From contig JARVKI010000082.1 of assembly GCA_036674765.1 (NCBI GenBank), forward strand, positions 62,001 through 126,000: 64,000 nucleotides of DNA. Direction: 5' to 3'. The position numbers and the translations under genes were made by a program. Below, one piece after another: positions 1 to 11,989 of this stretch. Positions within the stretch are counted from its first letter, which is position 1. Each line of letters begins with the position of its first letter. The notes under the pieces were generated by a model, which saw only the letters and a program-made list of their open reading frames with translations, searched no databases and was not told where the DNA came from. Source of the stretch: Seiridium cupressi (taxonomy: Eukaryota > Ascomycota > Sordariomycetes > Amphisphaeriales > Sporocadaceae).

Positions 1-1181
1 GTGGGCTGCGGAGTGCGGGGCGTGATGGGGAGATTGCGACTGTGACAATTGTGCTCAGCTGGCAGCCAGGTGCGATTTTATCTTATCAGCTGCTGCCTTC
101 AAGCAACGCTCCCTTCCTGGGCGTCCCCCGGGTCCAAGATGTATTGATCCCCAATCAATACAATGTACAATGTACCTTCTTCAGCACATGAATGATCTTC
201 CCCGCCCCTCCTTTCAGCTCCATCAAACATTAACTGCTGCCCTACTCAGCTGCGTTTGACAGCTCTTGCGCTGACGGACTTGACGTGTTGCCAAGTTGAA
301 AGAGCTTGTTCACAACTTGAAGGGAACAAGTCGCATACCTGGCACGATCAACCGCCGGACTGCCAAATAGTCGTATGGTGAGAATGGCTGCTTAACACCA
401 AGATTCGTCGACCCCAGGTAGCGTTTGGATGAAATGTAGACGTCCTCACTTGCGTACATTTCATGACTTCATCTTAGGCGCTAACTCTCGTTGCTTATAT
501 GCCAGCGCTGCTGACGCTCGTTCAATGTAGCCATCTCGTCTTACTGGAGGATCGTCTACCCTGGTCTACCCACGATAAATCGACTGGTTCAAATAATACA
601 CGACAATCGAGCGAGCCATCACCTACTCTAATCTATCATGCTGCATGTTTTGTATGACCAGTCGCCTGATCTGTCATTGGCTTTCAGCTACGACGTTACA
701 GGTCATGCCGGGCCTGGCTGCGGGAGACGACATTTAAAGTGTGCTTTAAGGTATTAGAGTGCGCAGAGCATCTGCCACCTTCGTAAGAAGCCGTTGGAGA
801 CGCTTCCGAACTCATCCTGTGGCGGCTTGGTATTGGTCAACCTGGAGGATGACTGCATGGGGCTATAGATTTGCTACCACATCAATCTTCAGCTCTGCCA
901 TTTTAGACCCCTGGTCACTGACAGCGCTGCGGCCCCTCGTAACTATCTTTGGCGTGGGCGAGAAACGTATGCTGCTTCGGGGAATTTAGCTGAGGCCAAG
1001 TCACCCAAGTCTCTGTGCCGCATGTCATGTCTTTATGGATTGCCAATACCTAATGATCACCAAGATGCGTCGTCCTTTGTTCTCATTTCTGTTCTTTCTG
1101 TTCTTCCCCGAGCCTCGCGTGTATTGCATCTTTCCTTGTCATCATGAGTTGATGATGAGTGCTTAATAACGTATACATAAT
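1..1181. other. Left-edge intergenic region
   Basis: No reading frame here has convincing protein character; the short open frames lack motifs and look random. The last few hundred bases are presumably the promoter and leader of the lectin-like gene that starts at 1182. Confidence 0.5.
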
Positions 1182-2818
1182 ATGGCGGACCACCAACAAT
1201 ACGAGCCAAGCTACAGCACGCTTGAAGTTGCTAGTTCTGTAAGTTGGATAAAAGTCCTAATAGAATCCTTTGGTCGAAATCAGCATGATACCTAGTCTCC
1301 TCCTAGATGCCCCATGTATTGTGACTAACGCTCGAACAGAATTCCACACATTTTGACGCCGCCAGCCACGCGCCTGAAGTTGCTCCCTCAGCTTATAAAG
1401 ATTCAAGTCATAACCATTACGACGACCAGCATCAAGTACCCGAGTACATTTCCAATCAAAGTGAAGCACCCGATACGTCCCGCCGCCAACTTCCAAGCCA
1501 ACAACCATCTGTGGGCTCTCGCGCAAAGTGGTCTGGATAATAACTATCATCGCCGTTCTCGCTATCGGTGGTTTGGCTGGTGGTCTTGGTGGCGGTCTCT
1601 CTACCAGAAACTCGGGTGAGGCCACACAATCGGCGACTCCTGAAACTCCAGCGGGCCCTCATGGAAACAACACAAATTCGACAGGACCAGTGACGGGTGT
1701 TTTGGCAGACTCTCAAATTGCTGCCAGCAACTTGACTGACAGTGGTCATGTTGGACGCCGCGCAGTCTTCTATCAGAAGAAAGGCTCCTTGTTCTACAGT
1801 CAATACCACACGGCCAATAACTCTTGGACCCAGTTCAGTGTCAGCGCCGTATTTGAGCGGGAGCTGCCAAACAATGTCCTGAAAGTGAAGCCTGGAACAC
1901 CGCTGGCCGTCGCCGCCGTGTCCTCGGACGATGATGATTATGTGCAAGCCACGAAAGGTGTATCTTCCGCATTCTCCTTATGCCTCTACTTCATCGACAC
2001 GGATAATCATCTACGCGAGGTACACACGAAGGACTATGAACTTACAGTGTGGATACAGGGACAGCTCAAGAATGCAGCTCTCGTAGCTGCAGACAACTCC
2101 TTCCTCGGCGCCAACGCATATTACTGCCCAAACACAGCCAACTGCACAGACCAGTTCATCGCCGTGTGCCAAGGCACCGACAAGAAAGTCATGATGGCTT
2201 ACGGGCCACTTTGGGAATCACCATTGTCCGTAGACACGGCTTACCTGGGCGCCTCCGTCGCAGTCATACCCAATTGCATCCGATGGAGACAGAAACATCA
2301 CCGATGTCAGTGAGATGCGCATTTTCTATTACAGCAATGGCGCATTCAAGTATGATTACTACAATCTATATGGCTTGAGGCAAGGTAAGAGAATTCGCCT
2401 TAGCCTCTATCCCAATATGCGTTCCGCCTCACAAATTTTTGCAGGACAAACGGCACTCAGTTCACTGTTTGTAGTTGACAACAAGGTCCCACAGATAGTC
2501 GCGACTCCCTGCGACCTGAACGGACATGCTTTTGCAGCGGCCATAGACGGCAGTGGCAAATTCGCGGCGAGCTCCTATGACTACAACGTGGGCTCGAATG
2601 ATGGCTGGCGGATGAACCAGCGAGTTCTATTTCACAACGAGAACGGCAAGGGTACCGAAGACTCTCCTGATATTGAAATGACGTCAATCACCATGGACCA
2701 TAGTGGTTACCTATATGGTATCATGTCAGGTGGCAAGAGTATCGCATCGTACACTTGGAGTTCAGAAACTTCGAAGCGATTTGGTTTTACGTGGAAAGAG
2801 GCCATTACCGTGGACTAG
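1182..2818 (+). pseudogene. Fucose-lectin-like single-pass membrane protein, frameshifted
   Basis: The model is exon 1 at 1182-1238, intron 1239-1339, exon 2 at 1340-2384, intron 2385-2444, then an exon to the stop at 2818. A hydrophilic N-tail (starting MADHQQYEPSYSTLEVA) precedes one hydrophobic helix (VVWIITIIAVLAIGG and a Gly-rich stretch, about 1528-1600). The Cys-poor ectodomain has Trp/Tyr/Gly-rich blades. This layout is common for fungal proteins related to the fucose-specific lectin beta-propeller family. Ligand and function are not shown. Two breaks are visible. Near 1519-1524 one base seems missing, so the starting frame stops at TAA 1538-1540 just before the membrane helix. Near 2268-2273 one base seems extra, and the frame moves back. 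The total exon length (1476 nt) is still a multiple of three, so the indels compensate each other. It is either a pseudogene or two sequence errors. Confidence 0.6.
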
Positions 2819-3446
2819 CTAATTCATTGTGATGATCTTACTCGTTGTCACGGGGTACGTCTGCGAGTACGCCTCTATTGTCTGCTATTACAGCGCATCA
2901 GCCTGCTCAGCCTGTGACTATGCCTCCAGTGGCTGCCATACCTGCCCAGAAACACGATCAGGGCGATCCTGAAGTCTCGAAGTTGATATAGGAGCTTCAT
3001 TCGGGCTTGTTTATTGGTGTATGGACCAAATCTCCCACTGAGCATGATCACTTGGAGGCACTACTGTGCGGTCCGTCCTTTGAAGCCCCATCTCGAATAA
3101 GCTGTCTTCTAGAATGTAGACAGGTGTAGGTATGTGGCGATGAAAGAGAAAGAAAAACACGAACCATAGTTTCTCGCCTGAAGATGGAAGATTGAGTGGC
3201 GGCGGGATTTGAAGGTCTGCGGAGAGATTCATCAAGTGAGAGGCATCACAGTGACAAAATCCAATTGAAGCGTTTATCGACAATACTACTGTGCGTTAGT
3301 TGAGGTGTAGATGACCGTTGTACCAAGGTGACGTATTAAGTTGGTAATGATGTTATCGTTCAGACGCTTGTTCACCAATATCCTCCCAGCAGCGTGTGTA
3401 AATACTGGTGGAAACCAGTGGGCCGATACAGTCGATGCTAGCAAGT
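2819..3446. other. Intergenic region between the 3' ends of the lectin-like and sugar-transporter genes
   Basis: Convergent 3' ends flank this stretch. I see no coding signal. It contains one copy of a dispersed repeat (3298-3393, listed separately). Confidence 0.5.
3298..3393 (+). repeat. Dispersed repeat, copy 1
   Basis: About 95 bp closely match 27649-27750 in the same orientation. The common core starts TTGAGGTGTAGATGACCGTT and continues with the same order of words (a GTACCAA block, GTGACGTATTA, GTTGGTAATGATGTTAT, CAGACG, then CCAATAT and CAGCG), with scattered substitutions and small indels. No terminal inverted repeat or reading frame was found, so this may be a fragment of an old mobile element. 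Confidence 0.75.
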
Positions 3447-5344
3447 TCAGCTTACAATGATAGAGGGCACAGTAAACTCCTGATCATCCCGCGTTTTATC
3501 TTCGAGTGTCCCTTTGACCGTCTCACCCATCGTTTGAGTCTCGGGCTTGTAGGCCTCGAATTTCCGTGCCGGAATGCCCTTCACAAACATCTCGTCGAGC
3601 TCCTCGAAAGTCCGTCCAGCTGTCTCCGGGAGCTCGAACCAAAGATAAACCAGGAACACAACGCCACACCCGCCAAATATGAAGGCTACCTTGGCGCCGA
3701 GGTTGGCCTATAACTTGGTAAGTACAGTAAGATGACGAGGGCCGGATCTCAGGGCTCACATAAGTAGGATTAAAGAGATATGGAAGCACAAAGTTCCACA
3801 TCATGTTCAGCCCGTTCACGAGAGCGAGGCCGATACCGACGGTCTTCGCGCGGAGCCGAGAAGTAGACACTTCGGCCAAGATGGTGTATGCTACCGCGCC
3901 AATGGAGACATTGTACATCCAACAGTATAGTAAGATGAAGGCCACAGTAGCTCGGATAGCCGATGTGTTGCTAGTGGCGGTGGCGCATCCACCACATGCT
4001 ATTAAAATGGCCGTAAGGCTTAGCATCCCGTAGAGCATCAACTTGCGGCGGCCGATGTGGTCGACAAAGTACCAGGACATGACGCTTCCGATGAGGGAGA
4101 CAACTTGTTGGATGATCTGCAACTTGAAGCTGTCTGCCGTGCTGTATCCAGCCAGCTGCATGTAGTATGTCGCGTAGCTAGAGGCAAACGCGATGCCGGA
4201 GAAGGCTTGAGAGCACTTGGGTGCTACAGAAATCAGTGTGCGGCGCAGGTTCGTGGTTCGGAAACATTCAAGGTATGTGGCGCCTTGGGTCTCGGCCTTG
4301 ATTTTCTCAAGTGTTTGTTGCATCATGGAAAGTCGTTTTCTTCCTTCGTCGCCGCGATATCCGAGATTGTCGAGACTGCGAAGCGCTGCATCGGACCGGT
4401 CCTTGGACATGAGCCACCACGGCGATCTGTGTCAATGGGATGTGAGAAAGGTCCACGGACTTGGTACCAGATTGGGCTCACTCGGGCATTCAGAATATGA
4501 AGGCTGTTGACACAGCTGCGAAGCCATATTGGGAGCAGAAGACGGCTCGGTATGCCCAGCGACTTGAGTTTGTTCCCGTATAGTTCACAATCAAAGCTGA
4601 AACTAGGGGTCCTAGTGTGTAGGAGAACCCGACCAACCAAGTGAAGATGCCACGGAATGCGAGAGGAGAAACCTAGCCACGTTAGTCCTCGCTTCGTACA
4701 AATTTGAGGGTTGTTGATCACAGACCTCGCCGAGATAGGATACACAAGTTGTAGCGATCGTGCCCTATAAGACCATGTGTTAGTGCATATATCCCAGGCT
4801 GAGGCATGATGGTACCCACAGTCGCGAATCCATTCAGGAACTTGCCGCCAAAGAAAATCCCATTAATGGTCGCGACAATCTCCATGGTGATGGCAGCATA
4901 CGACACGACGAGAGCGAGCATGAGTGTACGTTTTCTCCCGATGGAGTCGGCTAATACACCTCCTCCTAAGCAACCCACGATGGCTCTATACAAGATTAAC
5001 CAGCCTGACGTGTCGAGAAATGATAACGGCACGACTTACGAGCCCAGTGGAGCTCCGCTGAAAGCAGACTGCCAATTGGCATAGAGGACATAGCTGCCAT
5101 TATAGAGATAGCCGAAATCTTGGCGAAACCTAGGAATACCAAGGATATTGCCAGATGCTTGATTTTCGAAGCTTACCAGGAGGACAGTCCAGACGGTAAA
5201 GAGTGCCCAAGCAATAGCTTTGGGGTATCGCTTGATTGTCTCAAGCTTCCCGATCTCGTGTTCTTCCTGATTACCAAGATGAGCCAGTTGTCGGCCTTCC
5301 TCGGCCAGCTCTTCGTGGTCGGGCTTTTGCTTTTCTGGGTCCAT
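3447..5344 (-). pseudogene. MFS sugar (alpha-glucoside-type) transporter with a premature stop
   Basis: Six exons can be joined without any frame conflict: 5344-5040, 4985-4820, 4764-4726, 4672-4482, 4426-3760 and 3707-3447, 543 codons in total. The protein is a 12-helix sugar porter of the fungal maltose/alpha-glucoside permease group. Visible hallmarks are SFENQASGNILGIPRFR near the N-terminus, the loop motif D-x-IGRKR after helix 2, PESPWWL after helix 6, DHIGRRK in the second half and the ELPETAGRTFEELDEMF motif at the C-terminus. Its role would be proton-coupled uptake of a glucoside at the plasma membrane. Codon 231 of 543 is TGA (4490-4492), where the family has a hydrophobic or Trp residue just before M-P-E-S-P-W-W. 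The stop lies inside an exon and cannot be spliced out. As written only the first six helices would be made. Confidence 0.85.
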
Positions 5345-6441
5345 GCTGAATAAAGTTGCTTGTGGAGCTGTCTTCAGTGGGCAATTGGAATCATAGATGA
5401 GTGCGAAGTGTATATGCTGGAAGACGTCGAATAGATAGCCATCGTGTTATATAAATAAACCTCCCCACGCGGCATGGTAACAACCCCAAGCCCCTTAGCA
5501 CGCCATGCCTCTTAGCTTTGCGGAGACGAGAACCTGGGGCATCAGGGTGTAGCATGGAGATGACGCTGCTCATCATTGCCGTTCTAGTTGGAAATATGAC
5601 AAGGGCCCGCCGCGTGGGGTGAGTTGGACTCAAGCCCCCGAAGACCATTCCTACATGAACGTGTGGGGACTCGTCTGTGGCTCCAGCCACTAGATTCAAG
5701 GTTTGGGCCATACAGGTGGTCAACGTTGCCTACTTGGGTGCCTGGAAAATTGGCGCCTCGGCAGGAACACCGACCGCTCTGCCACCGGCTGCTAGGTAGT
5801 TAGGCGATGTTGGCAACACCGTAGAGTCGATAGGGCTGGTGAGGCGACCACCAATTTGCCAGTTATTTACTGTAATGTAGTTAGTGCTTAATGGCCGCCG
5901 GAAATTGGCCCAGGTGGCCTCTAAATCATGAAATAGCATCACTTACTGGGACAAATCATGTCTCCCAGAGGCATTTTCACTTACCCGCGCGATCAGAGGG
6001 GTGGAAGAACCATTGTCCGCCGTCCTCGCTTCATCTTGGCTCCAAGTCACCAATGCCAGCACCTTGTTTAGCTGCATTACTTGCATTGTACATTAGTTGG
6101 GCAGCGTTCAATGGAGGCTGTCCGACTAACCCGCCGTACAGGGCAATTTTTAGCACCCGCCGCTTGAGTGCAATGTGGGGAACGCCGGTCGGGCGTGCCT
6201 AAAGATTCCCATTCAATGCATATCTATGATGAACCAACCGTACTCAACAAATCGACAAGTCGACAATCCAACGGTAGCGAAGTGTTACCTGTAGTTTCAC
6301 TCGATAATCATAAAACTCACGAAGCGAAACTCTCAACAATCATTCTTACTATTGAGGCTGACGCTCACGCACAGCGCTTTCAACTGCGGGATCCACGACG
6401 GTGCCGTCCACGGGTTGCACTCGGCAGATAATACGGCAATC
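5345..6441. other. Divergent intergenic region, sugar transporter / Sde182-like gene
   Basis: Both neighbours read outward from this 1.1 kb stretch, so it holds both promoters. I see no further gene; the open frames in it are short and lack motifs. Confidence 0.5.
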
Positions 6442-7949
6442 ATGACATCTCAAACAGCAACCACGCTTCAAACCTATACAAACAAGCCGCGCGTATTCAT
6501 CCTCTCTGATATTTCAAACGAACCGGACGATGCCGAATCTTTTGTTCGGTATCTCACATATGCCAACCAATTTGTTACTGAGGGTTTGGTGCCTGTAACT
6601 TCAGTATGGCTTCGGGACCGGACTTGTCCTGATGACATGCATACAATATTGGATGTCTATGCTGGATCTTTGAATAACTTGAATGCACACACACATCCCA
6701 ACTTCCCGTATCCTCGGGTAGAAGAGCTGCGGGGGCTCATACGACCAGGTGCCTCTGTGCGTACCAACCCTAACTTGATTCAAGATGTCCACCTAATCAT
6801 GAACTCGCCTAGGTCTATGGTATGGAGGCTGTAGGTGATGATGTTCCTTTAAGTGAAGGCGGGGAGCTGCTCAAAGCGAGAATCGAAGCATCAGAAAGCT
6901 TAACTGAGCCATTGTGGGTATTGTGCTGGGGAGGGACAAATGTTCTTGCCCAAGTTCTCTACAAGATTCAGAATGAATAAAGTTCATCCAAGGCCGCGTC
7001 ACTGCGATCCAAGATACGGGTGTATGCCATATCCGACCAAGACGATACGTCCGCGTGGATACGGGCCGAGTTCCCGGACATATTCTATATCTCATCTATC
7101 CATGCCTGGAATCAGTACGGCCTGGCAACCTGGGTGGGTATTTCTGGCGAGACTCATTACAGCTTTGATGAAGGTGGCCCTGATAGCTCCAAAGTGAGCA
7201 AGCAATGGGTGAAAGACCACATCCAGATTGGCCCTCTGGGGTCTGTGTATCCGAATCCCGAGTTTGTGTTCGAGGGTGATACACCATCATTCCTCTACCT
7301 CGTCCAAAACGGTCTTGGCTCAAGGGAGCACCCAAATTTTGGGTCTTGGGGTGGCCGGTACTCGAAGACTGACCCAAGTGATCGTGTGAGGCACTATGGC
7401 GACACCGCAGATCGTGTGCAAGGGTTGGATGGCCGGATGTACAAATCCAACCAAGCCACCATTTGGAGGTGGCGGGATGCATACCAAAGCGACTTTGCTG
7501 CGCGGATCCAGTGGTCGATGACGGATAATTTCGACAAGGCAAACCACCATCCTGTGGCATCAATCAATGGCCACGATGGACTTGTGCCACTGACCATCGA
7601 TGCCGAGGCTGGGTCGACACTGAGGTTGGATGCATCAGCATCATTTGATCCTGACGGGGATAACCTCAGTTTTCGTTGGTTACAATATGAAGAACCAAGC
7701 ATTGAAGTGTGGAGTGCCCACAAGTTCACCGCGAACTTAAGCATTGAATTGCTAGACCGAGAGGGCAAAGTAGTCGAGGTTCAGATCCCGCCAGCCGAGA
7801 AATGCTGTGTTGAGTTCAAGACGTGGAAACCATTGGCGCGGGGCCAGATTTTGCACCTGTTACTAGAGGTAAAGGATGACGGAAGCCCGCAATTGACAAC
7901 ATACAAACGAGTACTAATCCAAACGACGAATGCTGATGTCAAGCTATGA
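6442..7949 (+). pseudogene. Sde182/DUF1593-like protein (nucleoside-hydrolase-like), frameshift plus stop
   Basis: The start at 6442 leads into RVFILSDISNEPDDAESFVR, the N-terminal acidic signature of the Sde182 nucleoside-hydrolase-like (DUF1593) domain. EPLWVLCWGGTNVLAQ and VYAISDQDD follow, and a C-terminal beta domain has LDASASFDPDGDNLSFRW. Bacterial members are cellulose-binding proteins; the activity of the fungal ones is unknown to me. No intron is needed. Two breaks are visible: near 6812-6816 one base seems missing (the first frame stops after VWRL, while the continuing frame reads VYGMEAVGDD), and an in-frame TAA lies at 6978-6980. With the missing base counted, the length would be 503 codons, normal for the family. 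The C-terminal 300 residues remain open and well conserved, which suggests recent inactivation or sequence error plus one true nonsense mutation. No secretion signal is obvious. Confidence 0.8.
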
Positions 7950-8118
7950 CACTCAGGGCGTTCGATCGGCCGCTGTACGAACTAGTTATCTATTATAGTC
8001 CATCACGTAAGGACAGCTAATAAGGGTAATCGAGTGGCACCTTCTCGGTCATCCAAGAGTCCAGCATTAATCAGAATCATTCCTGCCAATATGTCAGAGA
8101 GTATAGGGCCGCCGTCAT

Positions 8119-9632
8119 CTATCGCCTGTGAACAATTAGCAGAGCACACAGCCTTGAATTTCGTCGAAGCAGTACCAGAGCCAGGGCCTTAGGTATGTGA
8201 GTTTGTATTCCAATTGACAATAGGATGTCCCGTATCCACTCTCTTTGGCTTGCTGCGATACCAGGGGCTCCGGAGGCGCAATGCAATGGCCATAGGAGTA
8301 GTAGTCCGTGCAGTATCGCTACCGGCTGGTCTAGGGTGGTCTTGGGAGAATGGACCGACAGTGAACCGCAAATACTGTCTACGGCATGATGAATGGTGTG
8401 AGATAAGTCCCGGTATTCTTTTGTTTGCTTATAGTTGGAGCGTGAATGTAGATATTCTCCAGTCCTTAGCAATACGCTTGCTGTTATGATGAGCGCTGTC
8501 CTGTACTCATTCCATATAAGTGTGCATATGGCTAGTGTGCGAGTCAGTATTATAAGACTTGAACGGTCGTGGGCCTTACCATTCGAATATGGCCCCTGGC
8601 AACAATCATCGAGTAATGGTGTGTGCTTCGGAGTGCCCTCAGGACTCATGTCCGGAGCCTGCCCTCGGCCGTAGATCGTTTTAAGCTCCGTCAATCGGGG
8701 TTTGATTATGGATGGGAGCAGAGACAAGTTTTGGTTTACTTCCCTGAATGATTTTCGAAGTTTTTGTATATCAATCTTCCGAGGGCTACTCGTACGCCCT
8801 AATAAGACGTCAAATTCGGTAACGAGTTTCCTGAGTTGAAGTATTACAATATTCATAGCTAGCCAACCCTTCTCGGAGTCCGAAATCGAAAAGCCTGCAA
8901 GTGAGTGCCAGACATTGGCCGAGCAATTGAAGATTTCGACGGCTGCGATCAGGCTGGAAGATATTTCGTATTGCACTCTGGTGTTTGTAATCCTGGGGCG
9001 GCTTTGAAGGATCGTCAATAGGCCATCCAAGTGGATTTGCCAAGTCTTATCATCCGATTCAAGGTTGACCGACATCTATATAACATCACTTGATTAGCAT
9101 TGAAGCCTTCGTTGCGCATCCGGCCGATGCAAAGTACCTCATATAATGCCAAGAAGAACACGGATGCAATAGGTATGTTTGGCCTGCACCATAACGTAAC
9201 ACATTCTCTAGTCTCGCGTATGGCGAGTCTGTAGTTTTCATGCTGCGCCTTTCTTGACTCTCTTGTCTGATAAGGCTCCTGCAGCGACCAAAAGCATGAC
9301 TTCATGAAGTCCAAAACGCGAAGGGTAGCGCCGACGGGGTCCTGGCTTATAGGAACTCCGCGATATAGAACGGGCCCGATATGCCGAGGTTGGGGGGCGA
9401 GATCAGTGGCGCTATGAGGAGAGTGGTCTTGAAATGCTGCATCTACGTTTGGTGCCACAGCAGTGTTCATGTTGTCGTTTGGCAGAGATTTCTCCTTGCT
9501 TGGAGATACATACCCTAAGCAAATCCTGCCAGAACTAATACATCTTGAACAGTTCGGATGCGCCTCGTCGCACTTGACCCGTCTTATTCGGCAAGTGGCA
9601 CAACCTTTACTGCGGTGGCCAGGATTGACCAT
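8119..9632 (-). CDS. Zn2Cys6 fungal transcription factor
   Basis: The exons are 9632-9138 and 9075-8119 (intron 9076-9137), giving 483 aa. Residues about 11-40 carry the binuclear zinc cluster C-x2-C-x6-C-x6-C-x2-C-x7-C (CATCRIRRVKC, then CSRC and C), the DNA-binding domain of fungal regulators. The rest is the alpha-helical DUF3468-like regulatory region typical of this class (blocks LALYE-MSVNLESDDKTW across the intron, and HLDGLLTIL). The protein is a nuclear regulator with unknown targets. Frame and splice borders are intact, unlike the three genes to its left. It lies 170 bp from the 3' end of the Sde182-like gene, in convergent orientation. Confidence 0.85.
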
Positions 9633-9663
9633 GGTGCCGAAGACCGCTGAAGGTCAAAGTGCT

Positions 9664-10220
9664 TTATTTCGGTTATAACCAGTCCGGCGCGTAAAGGCGA
9701 ACTGCTGACCAAAACCAAAGTCAAATAGGCTAAAATCACTGTTAGCAGCTAATTGCAGCAGACCTGATGGCGAAACCAGGAAAGACCGGAAATTCAAGGG
9801 TGTCAGTCGAGTCCAGCGCAGAACCTCTGGTATGCAATTGAAGAGATCAAGCAGCGCTGTCTTGCCATCGTCTCTTTGAGCTTAACTAGAGATCGCTCTC
9901 TGCGGAGGTACCCGGTCGATCAGCACGCTAGCGATCTCGCAAAGGCTAATGCAACACTGCTGTCGCTGCAACCCAAAAGTCAGACAGGGTCTCCCTGTCC
10001 ATGCAGAACAGGAAGCCTCGCCTGCTATCCCCGGGCCTGGGCCACGCTGCTTTAATCTGAGCTCGATGCTGGGATGGCTCCAGATTATTCATCCGAGATA
10101 ACAAGGTGCGGAATTGCATAGGATAGTAGCCAAGGGGAGGATTGTGCGATATCGACAGCGCCAAAGAATAGCACTGATCGTTAGATGCATTTGCAGACTC
10201 GTATGAAAACGAACTCATGT
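9664..10220 (-). pseudogene. Possible acyltransferase remnant (BAHD/Tri101-like)
   Basis: On the minus strand one frame reads an acyltransferase-like tail (DGKTALLDLF, then SDFSLFDFGFGQQFAF) and ends near 9664. Directly upstream in the same frame is a TAA (about 9887) and then CISLCEIASVLIDRVPP. A neighbouring frame from 10218 contains HNPPLGYYPMQF and RRGFLFCMDRETLSDFW. The PPLGYY and DFGFG words resemble the two conserved C-terminal blocks of fungal transferase-family acyltransferases, but the match is weak. Several frame breaks and no complete gene indicate decay. It could also be an unrelated old gene. Confidence 0.3.
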
Positions 10221-11133
10221 CCCATTGGAACGCTCACAACTGTTATCTGGCCAATATTCGAACCTGCACTTAGCGTTACATCCAAGGTACATGCGATTCA
10301 ATGGCGAACAATATGTCTCCTTTATAAAGAGCATGGATAAAATAGCCATCTCTTTTTTGCCGTACCGCGTATTCCGCCAGACGTTAGGCCATGTATACAG
10401 CCTGCTCGTCAAAGTCAGTCTCGAAATCCCGCCCAGTTCAAATAAGAGAAGTACGAAAGAAATACCCATATTCGATGTTTCAAGAAGGGCTTGTAATCAA
10501 ATACATACTGTCATGATTTGAATCGTATCCCGCTTTTGTAGATTGGGATATTAGCTACAAATGTTCATAGTCAGAGCATTATGCGTCTATACAGCTAGTC
10601 AGATACCCGCAACGTTTTACAACATAGCAACTCATATCCTTCCGTCTGCGGATTTGGCTATAAGCACTAAAATGCCGATGTGAGTTGTTTATGTCGGAAT
10701 AGACGTCGAGCCCGGAGGAAAAGCGGCGGGTGACACTGAACTGTCGCCAACGATTCTAATAACCTTGTATGAAGAGCCAAGGCGCTAGTAATCTCGCAAG
10801 AGCGAGCACATTCCACCGCAGATCATCGCCTCATGTATACATTCGAGATACTACTATTGGACATCCGACTACTTATTGCTCCTACCAGCCACGCCACCTT
10901 ATTAATGTCGACAAGCTAGCGACAGAGGACCTTGGCCGTATATCCAAAGGCAGAAAATATAATCATAATGGCTGACGCCGTCTGACAAATCATCGCTATA
11001 ACATGACCGTCTATATGAACCTGCTGTTGTCGTTGAATACACCGTCCTCCTTCTCTTCAGTATTCATTCAGAACTAAACACTTCAGCATCATTACTTTAT
11101 CTTATTGTTTCTCGGTGATTAATCTCAGCCGTC
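10221..11133. other. Intergenic region upstream of the GST
   Basis: The open frame on the minus strand at 10215-10469 has no recognisable motif. The segment nearest 11133 is rich in CT runs and probably contains the GST promoter and leader. Nothing else can be supported. Confidence 0.4.
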
Positions 11134-11989
11134 ATGAGCATCAAGCCAATCGACGTTTGGGGTCATTGGGGAGCCCCAAACCCTTGGTACGTCGCGCCCC
11201 CCAGCTGTATCGATAATAGTAGCAAAATGCCTTGCTAAGTCTCCGAAACTATAGGAAAGTGTGCATCATTCTGGAAGAGCTTAAGATACCTTATAAGATT
11301 CACCTTTTAGAGTTCTCTGAGGTGAAGGAAGAAGCTTACGTTAAGATCAACCCCAATGGACGTCTACCTGCCATACAAGACCCCAACAATCAATTGACTC
11401 TCTGGGAGGTACGCTGAAGAAGTATACTCTACGAAGATGAACCCAGCTAATGCAAAGCTGGCAGAGCGGAGCAATTGTCCAGTATCTGATTGATCAGTAT
11501 GACACAGACGGGAAGATCAGCCACACATCGATCCCTGAGCGATACCTTACACAGCAGTGGCTCGCATTCCAGATCTCGGGTACGGGTCCATTGTCTCTCC
11601 TCATACAGCGGACTAATGTTTCTACCACAGGGCAGGGCCCATATTTTGGACAAGCAACTTGGTTCGCACGTTTCCACCCCGAGAAACTCCAGTCCGCAAC
11701 CGACAGATACGTCAACGAGATCTTCCGAGTCAACGGAGTCATCGAACTGGCTCTCGAACGAAACGGCACCGGCTGGCTGGTGGGCGATAAGCTGACCTAC
11801 GCTGATTTGGTATTCGTCACATGGGCTGCTGTGGGAGAAGGTTTGTTGAAAGAGTTGGGTAGACTAGAAGATTTTGAGTCCCGATTCCCCAAGTACGCGC
11901 AGTGGCGAAAGGCAATGGAGGAAAGGGAATCTGTGAGGAAGATCAGCGACAGCATGGCGCGTGGAAGAGAGGAACATGGTCTAAGATAA
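11134..11989 (+). CDS. Ure2-like glutathione S-transferase
   Basis: The exons are 11134-11186, 11255-11408 and 11465-11989, 243 aa, and all splice borders are GT-AG and in phase. The N-terminal thioredoxin-like domain (residues 1-85) reads GHWGAPNPW-KVCIILEELKIPY, then KINPNGRLPAIQDP with the cis-proline, and WESGAIVQYL with the Glu-Ser pair that binds the gamma-glutamyl group. The C-terminal helical domain (about 95-225) has NRVNGVIE-type helices and GDKLTYADLVFVTW, the N-capping box motif. Ure2p-like fungal GSTs conjugate glutathione to electrophiles or reduce peroxides in the cytosol. It is a stand-alone gene between decayed sequences; no partner is evident. Confidence 0.9.

Noticed and set aside
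4490..4492. Programmed stop-codon read-through in the sugar transporter
   Set aside because: The following bases (A, not CTA) do not match the known fungal read-through context, so a plain nonsense codon is more likely.
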